From NCBI GenBank assembly GCA_949358305.1, contig OX442314.1:65481369-65545368 (forward strand): DNA of 64,000 bases. Reading direction: 5' to 3'. The notes under the pieces are model-generated. The model had not been told where the DNA came from. It did not search any database and worked only from the letters and a program-made list of their open reading frames with translations. The translations under genes and the position numbers were made by a program. This document shows, in pieces, positions 35,050 to 44,859 of this stretch. This DNA is from Strigamia acuminata. Lineage: Eukaryota > Arthropoda > Chilopoda > Geophilomorpha > Linotaeniidae. Each line of letters begins with the position of its first letter. Positions within the stretch are counted from its first letter, which is position 1.

Positions 35050-35054
35050 GATGA
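35050..35054. repeat. Target-site duplication GATGA, left copy (BEL-1)
   Basis: Satellite sequence GTGATGAGATC is interrupted; GATGA recurs at 44500-44504. Five base pairs is typical of BEL/Pao. Confidence 0.92.
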
Positions 35055-36639
35055 TGTTGCAGGTCAACAAGACAGACAGAAAGGAATGGCGATGCGTATC
35101 CAAATTCAAGACACTTGAGCTCGCCCAAGGTCGTATGACGTGGTTAGTACGAAAATCGCACTAGAAAGCAATAAATCCGCAACAAATGGCATTGTTGTAC
35201 CGCTGGAACAATGTGGAGAACACCTGCACCAAGTATCCAATAGGTGGCGGGAACATAAGTTGGCCTGAGAATTTTTAAACTACTCACTACACATTGAATG
35301 TGTTTGAAAATAAACCTAAAACAAGAGCTAATAAAACACAACACATTTATTCAAAGGTTGGTTAATAACTGAAGAAATTACAGCAATTAGATTGGTTCTT
35401 AGAGAACCGCACATGCGCAGTACCGAATATGGCACGCGCCAGGCCGATAGCGGCGAAATACAGATACACGAAAGATTCCGTTACCATGGTAACGGAGGAA
35501 ACAAGATTACGGCAAAGTTGGCATTTGCTAAAAAATGCATTAAAAATACATTGAAATACATTGAAATGACCACAAGAATGCGGTGAACAAAAAAGCTAAT
35601 CACAACAATGTCCAAAAGCTAATCACAACAATGTCCAAAAACACGTTAAACAATGAGATAATTGCAATAAACCGATCTCGGAAAGAAAGGATTGACGATA
35701 GCCAATCACAGGCCAGGAAAATTACATAACGATCACATTTGAATTTCGATCGGTATGAAAGCACAAAATTATCAAAGAATACATACTGAATAATAACGCA
35801 ATGTAATAGTAAATGCAAATTTTGTGATATAAAATACAAAAATAACGGTTACATTGTGTAATCGTCGCTTGGGACAAACATGGCGACCGGCGAACATAAC
35901 AAAGGTGTTGGATCAAACATGGCGTCCGGCGAACATAACATCGGCGGCAAAACTACACGTAAAATGAATGTAAAAACACTAAATGTAAATAATCAATAAA
36001 GTATCGATTAAATTATAAGAATAATTATCAATTCTCTTCACAAAACATCGGAATAAAATACACAGATTGAATAAATACGAATTTATCGGCCAAACGAACA
36101 TTCCCGGCTGCGCTTTTATGGCAGACGGAAACGAACGTTCAAACCAATCAAACGGAACTTCCAAAGCAGTTTTGATGCATCTAGATAGAAAGAGCATGCT
36201 TGAATTAGTCTAAACGAATGCCTAATAAAAATCCAAGCGATTTGAAAAGTACTAAACAAAAGGTTAGAAGACGGAACCGTAACTTTACGGGAAACTGAAA
36301 AATGACGTCACTAGCATCGCAATTGTATGCTAGGTAACGAAATTTACACCAAAACTGTTCGGAATCAACACAAACTCTCAAAAAACAAGTGAATAAGTCA
36401 ATAAATGCACGGAATAAGATATTTGAAATCAATACAAAGCATAAACATTACTGAATATTGAAAAGTATGAATAAAAATCAAGTCAAAACACTTTAATAAG
36501 CAATAAAAAAATCTGAAAAGTGAAAAATACCAATTAGGCAAAGGAAATTAAAACACTTAAAGATTTTAATAAACTCAAAGTAAATGGTAAAAATATTGAC
36601 AATAAAATAGCACAACAATTTCTACGCTGTCTTGCAACA
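35055..36639 (-). repeat. 3' LTR of BEL-1 (LTR1, 1585 bp)
   Basis: Bounded by TGTTGCAGG and ...CTTGCAACA on the plus strand. It is 23 bp longer than the 5' LTR because of a tandem duplication of CTAATCACAACAATGTCC plus AAAAG around 35596-35641. TGACGTCA at 36303-36310; X-box-like palindrome at 35480-35493. Two ATGGCG motifs in the context AACATGGCG (YY1-like) lie near 35878 and 35918. Confidence 0.95.
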
Positions 36640-36699
36640 GCGAATTGCCGGCGAGAGGACAGAGATGGAGAACCACGCAAAAAAATCACAAAAGAAAAA

Positions 36700-38754
36700 T
36701 CACTCAAGTTCTAGGGCTCTCACATGCTTGACTGACCTTTTCAACTCACGTCCATCGGGTAGCACAACTTTTATCACACGGATTTGACCATCCTCACCGG
36801 GAAAAATTTCTTTTATCCTGGCAAGTGGCCAAAAATATGGGTTAGTACCCATTTTTTCTAGAAGCACTATTTGGTCTACTTTAGGGTTTTTGAAGAACTT
36901 ATCACCTTTGGATTCATAAAAATTCCTCAATTGCATGAGGTAACTCTTTTTCCAAATTTTCCAGAACTCCCAAATAAATTGGCGTCGTTTAATGTCCAGT
37001 TTTCTCAAATCGGATTTTTTAATTGCACTCAATTGTTTGTTTATTAGGTATTTAGGCATACCTCCTGTTAAGAAGTTTTCAGGTGCCAAAATTCTACCAC
37101 CATCAACACTGTCGGGGACATAAGATAAAGGTCGTGAATTTAGCACTGAACTAATTTCCAGAGCCAAAGTTTGGAGAGTTTCTAAGTCTACGGTGCTGCG
37201 CAACAATGTCTTTCGAAGTTTATCTTTAACAGAGCGGACTAGACGCTCCCACGCTCCGCCCATCCATGGAGACAGCGGTGGGATGAATGTCCAGAGCACC
37301 CTTTTTTCAGATAGGAATGTTTTCACGTCATTATGACCGATGAGTTTCCCCCATGATTGTAATTCGAGGCTTCCGCGCTCAAACGTCTTACTGTTGTCAG
37401 AGAAAATCTTCCCGGGGTATCCGTGGCGTGCCCCAAATCTTCTCATTGCAAGCAAAAACTTTGGCACAGAAAGGTCCTCTGATACTTCTAAATGTATGGA
37501 ACGGGTCACCATACACGTGAAAAGCAAGATGTAAACTTTTTTCTTTTCTTTCATGTTGCTGCCGACATAAATGGGACCCAAGTGGTCAACTCCGGTGTTT
37601 TGAAATGGCGCCGCTGGTGTCACACGTTCAGCAGGAAGGTCACCCGTTGAAGGGTTGTTGCGTGCAAGTTTTCCTCGTCGGCAAATCTCACATTCTCGAA
37701 TAACTGTTTGTATAGTTCTTCGTCCTCTTATAATCCAAAATTGTTCGCGTAGGTGATACAAAGTTTCGCTTATGTCACCGTGAAGCAACTCCAAATGCAC
37801 TTTTTTAATTAACAGTCTTGTTATCCAACTATCATAATGCAAAATAATTGGATACACTTCATCAAATGTCAATAAAGATTTTTTCAAGCGGCTACGAAGT
37901 CGAAGTAATCCGTCCTCGTCAATGAAGAGCTCGAAATTGCGTAGGGTGGAATGTTTAGACAGTTTTCTTTTGTTTTTCACATCATCAATCTCCTCAGAAA
38001 AATGTAGTTTCTGGGAAAATTGCAGGATCTTCAATTGGTTGTCCTCTAACTCGAGTGGCGAGAGAGGCTCACCGCGCAAAAGTTTGTTTTTCCATCGCAA
38101 AATATACGAAAAAACTCTCAAAAGTTTGTTGTAATTCCGGAAACGTTTGAAAAATTGTCCAATAAAACTTTCCTTAACTTGAATAGTCATCACTACAATT
38201 TTTCGTTCCTCTTCTGGAAGAATCTCTTGTATAATTTCTGTTTTTTCTAGTTTTGAGACATCAACTCCAAACCACCAAAGTTTATTTTGCATCAATGTTT
38301 TTGAGTTATGTGGTCGAGTCAATAAATCTGCTGGGTTAAATTCCGTTGGTACGTGAGACCATTGTTCGGGTTTGGTGGAAGAAATAATTTCTTGAACACG
38401 GTTTGAGACGTATGGCTTCCACACGTTTTTGTCACTATTTATCCAGGCTAAAGTTATGGTGGAGTCCGAGTAGTATCGCACTTCAGTGACTGGGTACCCG
38501 GGAAGAAAGTTTTCTAACAGGTACTTGGTCATCCTAACTCCTATCACTGCTGCAGTTAATTCAAGTCGAGGAAGAGTCACTTTTTTCGTCGGCGCAATAC
38601 GACATTTACTCAACAATAAAGTTCTTTTGCCCTCCAGATTGACGACAAAAATTGAACAGCCAAATGCCTTTGTGCTTGCGTCACAGAAAACTTCTAAAGT
38701 GATGTCTTGACCGGAATAAGTCTGCAGCCAACGTTGTACTTTCAATTCTTTCAA
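36700..38754 (-). CDS. pol: BEL-1 pol, RNase H and integrase part (after third stop)
   Basis: 684 codons from the first ATG after the TAA at 38767-38769 to the natural end of pol. RNase H occupies about residues 15-150 with acidic residues D25, E65, D97 and D143. Integrase follows, with the zinc motif at about H320/H325/C355/C358 and the core triad at about D390, D453 and E503, then a basic C-terminal domain. RNase H degrades the RNA template and integrase inserts the cDNA. The ATG is only the first one available; the protein would naturally be part of the long polyprotein. All key residues are present, so the damage is limited to the upstream stops. It ends 60 bp before the 3' LTR. Confidence 0.9.
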   Translation of the reverse strand: MKELKVQRWLQTYSGQDITLEVFCDASTKAFGCSIFVVNLEGKRTLLLSKCRIAPTKKVTLPRLELTAAVIGVRMTKYLLENFLPGYPVTEVRYYSDSTITLAWINSDKNVWKPYVSNRVQEIISSTKPEQWSHVPTEFNPADLLTRPHNSKTLMQNKLWWFGVDVSKLEKTEIIQEILPEEERKIVVMTIQVKESFIGQFFKRFRNYNKLLRVFSYILRWKNKLLRGEPLSPLELEDNQLKILQFSQKLHFSEEIDDVKNKRKLSKHSTLRNFELFIDEDGLLRLRSRLKKSLLTFDEVYPIILHYDSWITRLLIKKVHLELLHGDISETLYHLREQFWIIRGRRTIQTVIRECEICRRGKLARNNPSTGDLPAERVTPAAPFQNTGVDHLGPIYVGSNMKEKKKVYILLFTCMVTRSIHLEVSEDLSVPKFLLAMRRFGARHGYPGKIFSDNSKTFERGSLELQSWGKLIGHNDVKTFLSEKRVLWTFIPPLSPWMGGAWERLVRSVKDKLRKTLLRSTVDLETLQTLALEISSVLNSRPLSYVPDSVDGGRILAPENFLTGGMPKYLINKQLSAIKKSDLRKLDIKRRQFIWEFWKIWKKSYLMQLRNFYESKGDKFFKNPKVDQIVLLEKMGTNPYFWPLARIKEIFPGEDGQIRVIKVVLPDGRELKRSVKHVRALELE

Positions 38755-38766
38755 TTTTTGTATGTC

Positions 38767-38769
38767 TTA
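38767..38769 (-). other. In-frame TAA in BEL-1 pol (third stop)
   Basis: It reads TGG AGG TAA GAC where BEL-3 has TGG AGT CGA GAC, so the codon matches an Arg codon. It is in frame with the ORFs on both sides. Confidence 0.85.
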
Positions 38770-38862
38770 CCTCCATTCTTCGACTTCTTTTTTCTCTGAG
38801 TCAAGAATCTTTTCATCCCAGTTTTTTGTTCTAATCCAGATTGCTTGAACTAGCAGTTTCAT

Positions 38863-40542
38863 TTAAAGCACAACAGGAGCAATGAGTCCCATTGGATCGA
38901 ATATGGAAGCCATTAATGAAACAACTTCTCGCTTCGTATTCGGAATTTTTTCAATTGTCGGAATGTTAAACATCATGACATCTTCTGCCGTGTTCCACAA
39001 TATTCCAAGCATTTTTATAATTCCTAAGTCCGAAAACTCCTCTCCTCGCATATGAAAACCTTCTTTTTTCAAATTGTTGAAGACGTCCTTGCTTGAGGTC
39101 GCCCACTTCACGAGGGGAAGCTTTCCGTCGTCTAATATCATTTTCAGTTTCTCGCAATGTGATGTTGTGTCGGCTGTAAAATCTCCTCCTGACGTCAAAT
39201 CATCCATGAAGATTCCATCATCGAGTGCGTCGACTTCTTTTGCATGAGTTTTCTCGAATTGTTTCGCTTGTTTCCTAATCGTCGCACACAAGAGGAATGG
39301 AGAAGAAATGACGCCAAATGGCACGACAATCATTCGCAGAACCATTAGATTATTCCACAAATTTTGCCATGAGTATTGCTCTTTGAAATAGTCACGAGCG
39401 ACCCACAAAAAACGTAAAAAGTTTGTTTGAGTTGGGTTGATCATAACCTGGAGAAACGCTTGCTTAATGTCTGCTATTATTGGAATACAATAGAGACGGA
39501 ATCTCACAATAACGAGTATTAAGTCTGGATTAAGGGAGGGTCCCGGAAATAAACAGTCATTGAGGGAAAGTTTCCCCTTCTTGGATGAAGACGCGTTGAA
39601 CACTACTCGAAATTTCGTCGTGTCTCGATCCTCCTTGATTACAGGATGGTGAGGTATATTGTATGTTCCTTTCTTCAGAAAACGCTCTTCTTTTGGGACT
39701 TCCTCCGCGTGATTTTCGTGAATATACTGCCACATGGACTCGTCGTAACGTTTTTTGTAGTCCTCGTTGGCATCTATTCTTTTGAGCGTGTTGGCCAGTT
39801 GATTCATGGCCAATTCCCAATTGGACTCCAAGTCGACTTCCTGTCCGTTGAATGGCAGCATGACTTCATAACGTCCATCGTCTAGACGCTTCGTAGTTGA
39901 TTCGAATCGATCGCGAATAAAGTCGGATTCTTTTTCTCCCGCATTTATTCCGATTGCTTCCAAGTTCCACAGTTTGTCCAATTTTTCTTGGATGTCTAAG
40001 TCGCATGTGTTGCAACATGTTGTCAATTCTTCCTCATCTTCGAATAAATTGGTGTTCCCCGCCGCTCCGGACAAGACCCAACCAAAAATTGTATTTATTA
40101 ATCCAAGATCTGCGTTTACTTTTTTCTTGCCGTCCTTAACGACCTTCCACCACACGTCGACTCCTAAAAGCACGTCGATTTGAGAAGTCTTAGCTGGTAG
40201 GTCTTCAGCAAGTTCAAGGTTTAACTTCTTCACCTTGTCTATTATTGATGAGTTAAGAATGCCCTGCACTCGTGGCAAATTTTCCACAGAAAGCATTGAA
40301 AGTTTCAAATCTTGAGTGTCATTTTTACTTTGCAATGTGACATTAAACACATCATAGTCCGTGGCTGCTGGAGACGAGTCGTTGAATCTCTGTGTGGTGG
40401 CAGAGACACTGCCGCATTTTTTCAGTTTCAGTCTTTCAACAAATTCTTTTGTAATGAACGATCGATGGCTTCCCGGGTCGATCATTCCACGAATGCTGTG
40501 AGTTCCTCCTGATTTGGTCTTGAGGTCCGCAGTGAAGATCAT
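38863..40542 (-). CDS. pol: BEL-1 pol, protease and reverse transcriptase part
   Basis: 559 codons between the first and second stop. Protease (Pao-type aspartic peptidase, DUF1758-like) has D22 in IDPGS. Reverse transcriptase spans about residues 290-520 with D358 in ADIKQAF and the FMDDL motif at 445-449; BEL-3 has YMDDL at the same place. The ATG at 40542 corresponds to an internal Met in BEL-3, and the frame is open up to the TAG at 40606, so this is a polyprotein segment rather than a separate gene. It ends at a TAA (38863-38865) immediately after ...APVVL, where BEL-3 continues with Lys. Confidence 0.88.
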   Translation of the reverse strand: MIFTADLKTKSGGTHSIRGMIDPGSHRSFITKEFVERLKLKKCGSVSATTQRFNDSSPAATDYDVFNVTLQSKNDTQDLKLSMLSVENLPRVQGILNSSIIDKVKKLNLELAEDLPAKTSQIDVLLGVDVWWKVVKDGKKKVNADLGLINTIFGWVLSGAAGNTNLFEDEEELTTCCNTCDLDIQEKLDKLWNLEAIGINAGEKESDFIRDRFESTTKRLDDGRYEVMLPFNGQEVDLESNWELAMNQLANTLKRIDANEDYKKRYDESMWQYIHENHAEEVPKEERFLKKGTYNIPHHPVIKEDRDTTKFRVVFNASSSKKGKLSLNDCLFPGPSLNPDLILVIVRFRLYCIPIIADIKQAFLQVMINPTQTNFLRFLWVARDYFKEQYSWQNLWNNLMVLRMIVVPFGVISSPFLLCATIRKQAKQFEKTHAKEVDALDDGIFMDDLTSGGDFTADTTSHCEKLKMILDDGKLPLVKWATSSKDVFNNLKKEGFHMRGEEFSDLGIIKMLGILWNTAEDVMMFNIPTIEKIPNTKREVVSLMASIFDPMGLIAPVVL

Positions 40543-40605
40543 TAGTTGTAGAGTCGTCGAGATCGCGCATGAAACATGTGTTGTTACTTGTGGCTCCTTC
40601 GGCTT

Positions 40606-41940
40606 CTATGCAGCGTTCGTTGAATTCTTCACCTCGGATTTTTTGCATATTGTGGAATGGTGTCGCCCACCACAATGTTTACAAGAAAATTTGACCTTGC
40701 AGTCTCCCACTCTATGTCCAGTTCTGAAACAGTTAAAACACAGTCTGTTTTTCTTTACTATTTCGATTTTCGCGTTGATTTCGAAATCCTTTTTACAAGA
40801 GCCGTTTAAATGTTCATCATCACAAAAAATGCACTTGTTTGTCTTGAAAGGCGTATTCTTGCTTTCAGATTTCGGTTCACTCTTCGTTTTTGCACTAGTA
40901 GACTGCTTGGCGTCTTGAGTGGTTGCGCACGTGGTCATTGAACCTTTCACTTTCGGTTTCTCCACTTCAGATTTTTCATTCTTGTCTTTTTTCGATTTTT
41001 CAGAAACGTTTTCAGTTCGTTCGGCCATCGCAACTTCATTCACAAAGAAATTGAGCAACGTAACAATGTTCTTATTTTGAATTCCGTGAACCTGGTAAAA
41101 TCTTAATGCCATTGAAGTTGGAAACTTGCTAATTATGTCTGGCAATAAGAAGGCTCCGGAAGTCTGAATAGGAATTTTAAGTTGCTCTAAAAGTCTAATA
41201 GTCGCAGAAATCTTGGTCAAGTTTGTTTTTATCGCTTTTGTTGGATAAATACTCGAAACCACCTTTAATTCTCGAATTGATTTTATTAACGCAGTTTGTT
41301 GTGCATCCTCATCACCAAAATGTCTTTCGAGTTCTTCTCTTGCAAGGTCATAGGATTCCTCGATCAGGGGAAAAGTTGAGATGAGAATTGCCGCTTCTCC
41401 AGTACACATAGTTTGTAAATACTGGAGTTTTTCAATGTTACTCAGGTCTGGATCCTTGTGTACGGAGGTCTCGAAGTTGCTTTTGAATGTTCTGTACTTC
41501 AAAATATCTCCGTCGAATTTTACGGAATCCAGTTTGGGCAGCTTCGAATTTTTTCTAAACGTTGCTGTCGCGTTCAAGGTTGTATTCTGGTTTGAGCTTG
41601 TCGACGTATTTAATCTTCCTCCCAAAGTTGGAAGTGATCGCTTTGAAATTTCGTATCTCGTGCGAAGAAGATCCACTCTTGCTTGCATAGTCTCAAGCTT
41701 GTCAATGCATTCTAGATAATAGCCGTGGTGCGAATATTCCTGTAGATCATTCAGCGCACCGACTATTCTCGTTTCTTTTAAGTTCGCAGTTTGCACCAGC
41801 GCTTCCAGTTCACCTGGATCTGCTGTCTTCTCCGATATAGACAACAAATGATTCATTGCAGTGACTTGCGATTCCCAACGTTGTTGTTGCACTTCGATTT
41901 GATCCTCAGTTAGAAGATCTCTCATTGTAGGTTCCGCCAT
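40606..41940 (-). CDS. gag: BEL-1 Gag
   Basis: 444 codons. The N-terminal region (1-110) is charged and probably coiled; residues about 130-310 match the Pao-type retrotransposon Gag domain (DUF1759-like: KLPKLDSVKFDGD, FKSNFETSVH, LQTMCTGEA). A Lys/Ser-rich linker leads to three zinc knuckles at C370-C382, C401-C414 and C420-C432. Gag forms the virus-like particle and the knuckles bind RNA. The start is supported by the equivalent start in BEL-3. The TAG that ends it replaces a Glu codon (GAG) of BEL-3, and the next codons (KPKEPQVTTHVSCAIS) continue the BEL-3 protein in frame. It is therefore either a nonsense mutation or a readthrough site. Confidence 0.9.
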   Translation of the reverse strand: MAEPTMRDLLTEDQIEVQQQRWESQVTAMNHLLSISEKTADPGELEALVQTANLKETRIVGALNDLQEYSHHGYYLECIDKLETMQARVDLLRTRYEISKRSLPTLGGRLNTSTSSNQNTTLNATATFRKNSKLPKLDSVKFDGDILKYRTFKSNFETSVHKDPDLSNIEKLQYLQTMCTGEAAILISTFPLIEESYDLAREELERHFGDEDAQQTALIKSIRELKVVSSIYPTKAIKTNLTKISATIRLLEQLKIPIQTSGAFLLPDIISKFPTSMALRFYQVHGIQNKNIVTLLNFFVNEVAMAERTENVSEKSKKDKNEKSEVEKPKVKGSMTTCATTQDAKQSTSAKTKSEPKSESKNTPFKTNKCIFCDDEHLNGSCKKDFEINAKIEIVKKNRLCFNCFRTGHRVGDCKVKFSCKHCGGRHHSTICKKSEVKNSTNAA

Positions 41941-42902
41941 TTTCTCTGTCCTCTCTCACAAAAAATTCGGCTGTGAAATTTGGAAAGAACAGATAAAAAC
42001 GGGCATGACAATTCAACTTTGTTTTAATTTTTAAGAGAATAAACCTTGTAATTTTATCCCCCAAAAATATCTCAATATTCACGGTTTTTGTTTTAACTTT
42101 AAAGAGAATAAACGTTTTTATTTTATCCCCCAAAAAGCACTCAATTTTCACGGTCCTTGGTGACACGTGAGAATTTTTGAATATCAAATGTTTGGTCAAT
42201 CGAGGATGACCAAAAATTTGAACGGTTTTTGTGTACGTAAATAAAACGTGACACAATTACCCTGCACAGTTTGAAAATAATTGACGGTTTGTTTAGCAAC
42301 AAAGCACGCCAATAAACTCTTTTGAAAACAATTGACGGTTTGTTTTGCAACAAAACACGCCAATAACTCCTATCATTAAATTTTGACTCTACTGACAGCT
42401 TATTCAACTTGAAACTAGTCAGTTTTACTCGAAATAAATCTAATCTCCCCCGCTTATGGCGGTTATAATGGAGAACTAAGCATGCAATGAAAAAACACTT
42501 CAAAAGTTGTAAAATAGACACTTTATCGAAATTTTCCCGAAAACCAACAAATGCAACTACCAAAATCCCATAAAGACACTTGATACAGTTCCCCTTAATA
42601 ACCAAAATCTCCAAAATTTCAATTTCATAAGGCAAAACACTGTAAAATGCAATTATTCCAGGGGCGAATCCGCTTTCCAACACGACGCGTTGTGTTATCC
42701 AGTGTTGTGACCTTGAACTCCAACTGCATGCACACTTTTGTTCGTTTTCGCCGCCAAAGCAGTCCCCGTCGTAACTTCTGTCACGTTGAACGTTGACTCT
42801 TGACATGGGTGACGAAACACGAACGTAATTTTCCTCCGTCGCACCAAACACTTTTTCAAACGTATTGATGATGCACTGAAAAAACTCACGAATTGCAGAC
42901 GG
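41941..42902 (-). other. BEL-1 leader between primer-binding site and gag
   Basis: About 960 bp, mostly non-coding. It contains two imperfect tandem repeats: a unit of about 72 bp around 42010-42155 (AAGAGAATAAAC ... TTTTATCCCCCAAAAA) and a unit of about 57 bp around 42270-42375 (TTGACGGTTTGTTT ... CACGCCAATAA). A 332-codon minus-strand ORF (42141-43139) begins in the LTR and crosses the primer-binding site; I do not regard it as a gene. Confidence 0.7.
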
Positions 42903-42922
42903 AATCCTGGTCACGGCTACCA
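42903..42922 (-). other. Primer-binding site of BEL-1 (tRNA-His type with one extra base)
   Basis: On the plus strand it reads AATCCTGGTCACGGCTACCA, i.e. the 3' end of tRNA-His with one T inserted before ACCA. It lies 15 bp from the 5' LTR, a spacing like that in BEL-3 and LARD-B. Confidence 0.75.
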
Positions 42923-42937
42923 AAAGCTTCGTATCTG

Positions 42938-44499
42938 TGTTGCAGGTCAACAAGACAGACAGAAAGGAATGGCGATGCGTATCCAAATTCAAGACACTTG
43001 AGCTCGCCCAAGGTCGTATGACGTGGTTAGTACGAAAATCGCACTGGAAAGCAATAAATCCGCAACAAATGGCATTGTTGTACCGCTGGAACAATGTGGA
43101 GAACACCTGCACCAAGTATCCAATAGGTGGCGGGGACATAAGTTGGCCTGAGAATTTTTAAACTACTCACTACACATTGAATGTGTTTGAAAATAAACCT
43201 AAAACAAGAGCTAATAAAACACAACACATTTATTCAAAGGTTGGTTAATAACTGAAGAAATTACAGCAATTAGATTGGTTCTTAGAGAACCGCACATGCG
43301 CAGTACCGAATATGGCACGCGCCAGGCCGATAGCGGCGAAATACAGATACACGAAAGATTCCGTTACCATGGTAACGGAGGAAACAAGATTACGGCAAAG
43401 TTGGCATTTGCTAAAAAATGCATTAAAAATACATTGAAATACATTGAAATGACCACAAGAATGCGGTGAACAAAAAAGCTAATCACAACAATGTCCAAAA
43501 ACACGTTAAACAATGAGATAATTGCAATAAACCGATCTCGGAAAGAAAGGATTGACGATAGCCAATCACAGGCCAGGAAAATTACATAACGATCACATTT
43601 GAATTTCGATCGGTATGAAAGCACAAAATTATCAAAGAATACATACTGAATAATAACGCAATGTAATAGTAAATGCAAATTATGTGATATAAAATACAAA
43701 AATAACGGTTACATTGTGTAATCGTCGCTTGGGACAAACATGGCGACCGGCGAACATAACAAAGGTGTTGGATCAAACATGGCGTCCGGCGAACATAACA
43801 TCGGCGGCAAAACTACACGTAAAATGAATGTAAAAACACTAAATGTAAATAATCAATAAAGTATCGATTAAATTATAAGAATAATTATCAATTCTCTTCA
43901 CAAAACATCGGAATAAAATACACAGATTGAATAAATACGAATTTATCGGCCAAACGAACATTCCCGGCTGCGCTTTTATGGCAGACGGAAACGAACGTTC
44001 AAACCAATCAAACGGAACTTCCAAAGCAGTTTTGATGCATCTAGATAGAAAGAGCATGCTTGAATTAGTCTAAACGAATGCCTAATAAAAATCCAAGCGA
44101 TTTGAAAAGTACTAAACAAAAGGTTAGAAGACAGAACCGTAACTTTACGGGAAACTGAAAAATGACGTCACTAGCATCGCAATTGTATGCTAGGTAACGA
44201 AATTTACACCAAAACTGTTCGGAATCAACACAAACTCTCAAAAAACAAGTGAATAAGTCAATAAATGCACGGAATAAGATATTTGAAATCAATACAAAGC
44301 ATAAACATTACTGAATATTGAAAAGTATGAATAAAAATCAAGTCAAAACACTTTAATAAGCAATAAAAAAATCTGAAAAGTGAAAAATACCAATTAGGCA
44401 AAGGAAATTAAAACACTTAAAGATTTTAATAAACTCAAAGTAAATGGTAAAAATATTGACAATAAAATAGCACAACAATTTCTACGCTGTCTTGCAACA
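42938..44499 (-). repeat. 5' LTR of BEL-1 (LTR1, 1562 bp)
   Basis: TGTTGCAGG ... CTTGCAACA on the plus strand. TGACGTCA at 44163-44170 and the X-box-like palindrome at 43363-43376. It lacks the 23-bp duplication of the 3' LTR and differs otherwise at about four positions. Confidence 0.95.
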
Positions 44500-44504
44500 G
44501 ATGA
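44500..44504. repeat. Target-site duplication GATGA, right copy (BEL-1)
   Basis: Pairs with 35050-35054. Confidence 0.92.
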
Positions 44505-44854
44505 GATCAAAAGTCTATTCTCCTAAATCAATGGTTGAATGTTTCTAAAACTTACATTGGAGCCTTCTACTAAGGTTTAAACACTATTTCTGAACATTCA
44601 GAGACATTGGTCTTGTGGTGTTTGTGCTAAGTCAACTGTGATGAGATCAAAAGTTTATTCTCCCAAATCATTGGTTGGATGTTTCTAAAACTTACATTGG
44701 AGCCTTCTACTAAGGTTTAAACACTATTTCTGAACATTCAGAGACATTGGTCTTGTGGTGTTTGTGCTAAGTCAACTGTGATTAGATCAAAAGTCTATTC
44801 TCCCAAATCATTGGTTGGATGTCTCTAAAACTTACATTGGAGCCTTCTACTAAG

Positions 44855-44859
44855 GTTTA
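44855..44859. repeat. Target-site duplication GTTTA, left copy (copia)
   Basis: Satellite AAGGTTTAAACAC is split; GTTTA recurs at 51101-51105. Confidence 0.92.

Larger units (their letters stand above)
34664..35054. repeat. 140-bp satellite, third piece (2.8 monomers)
   Basis: It resumes GGTTGGATGTTTC (target duplication of LARD-B at 34664-34667), includes one diverged A/T-rich monomer, and ends GTGATGA, where GATGA (35050-35054) is the target duplication of BEL-1. Confidence 0.95.
35055..44499 (-). mobile_element. BEL-1: full-length BEL/Pao retrotransposon (9445 bp), stop-interrupted
   Basis: Two LTRs (1585 and 1562 bp), a perfect GATGA duplication, a tRNA-His-like primer-binding site and gag-pol on the minus strand. 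About four substitutions and one 23-bp duplication separate the LTRs, so it is young. From 41940 to 36700 a single frame of 1747 codons runs through Gag, protease, reverse transcriptase, RNase H and integrase, but it carries TAG at 40606-40608, TAA at 38863-38865 and TAA at 38767-38769. No frameshift is present. The three parts are listed below as separate ORFs. Confidence 0.95.
44500..44859. repeat. 140-bp satellite, fourth piece (2.6 monomers)
   Basis: It starts with GATGA (BEL-1 target duplication, 44500-44504), continues GATCAAAAGTC, includes a CTAAATCAATGG monomer and a GATTAGATC monomer, and ends ...CTAAGGTTTA at the copia element (GTTTA at 44855-44859). Confidence 0.95.

Noticed and set aside
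38966-39820. Additional ORFs overlapping the BEL-1 protease/reverse transcriptase region in other frames
   Set aside because: Shadow frames of the real pol ORF, which has clear motifs and a BEL-3 counterpart.
42141-43139. 332-codon minus-strand ORF crossing the BEL-1 5' LTR, primer-binding site and leader
   Set aside because: It starts inside the LTR and reads through the primer site, has no recognisable domain, and overlaps tandem repeats. Probably open by chance.
35055-44499. Complete retrovirus with env gene
   Set aside because: After the integrase only 60 bp remain before the LTR, so there is no room for an envelope gene in BEL-1 or BEL-3.
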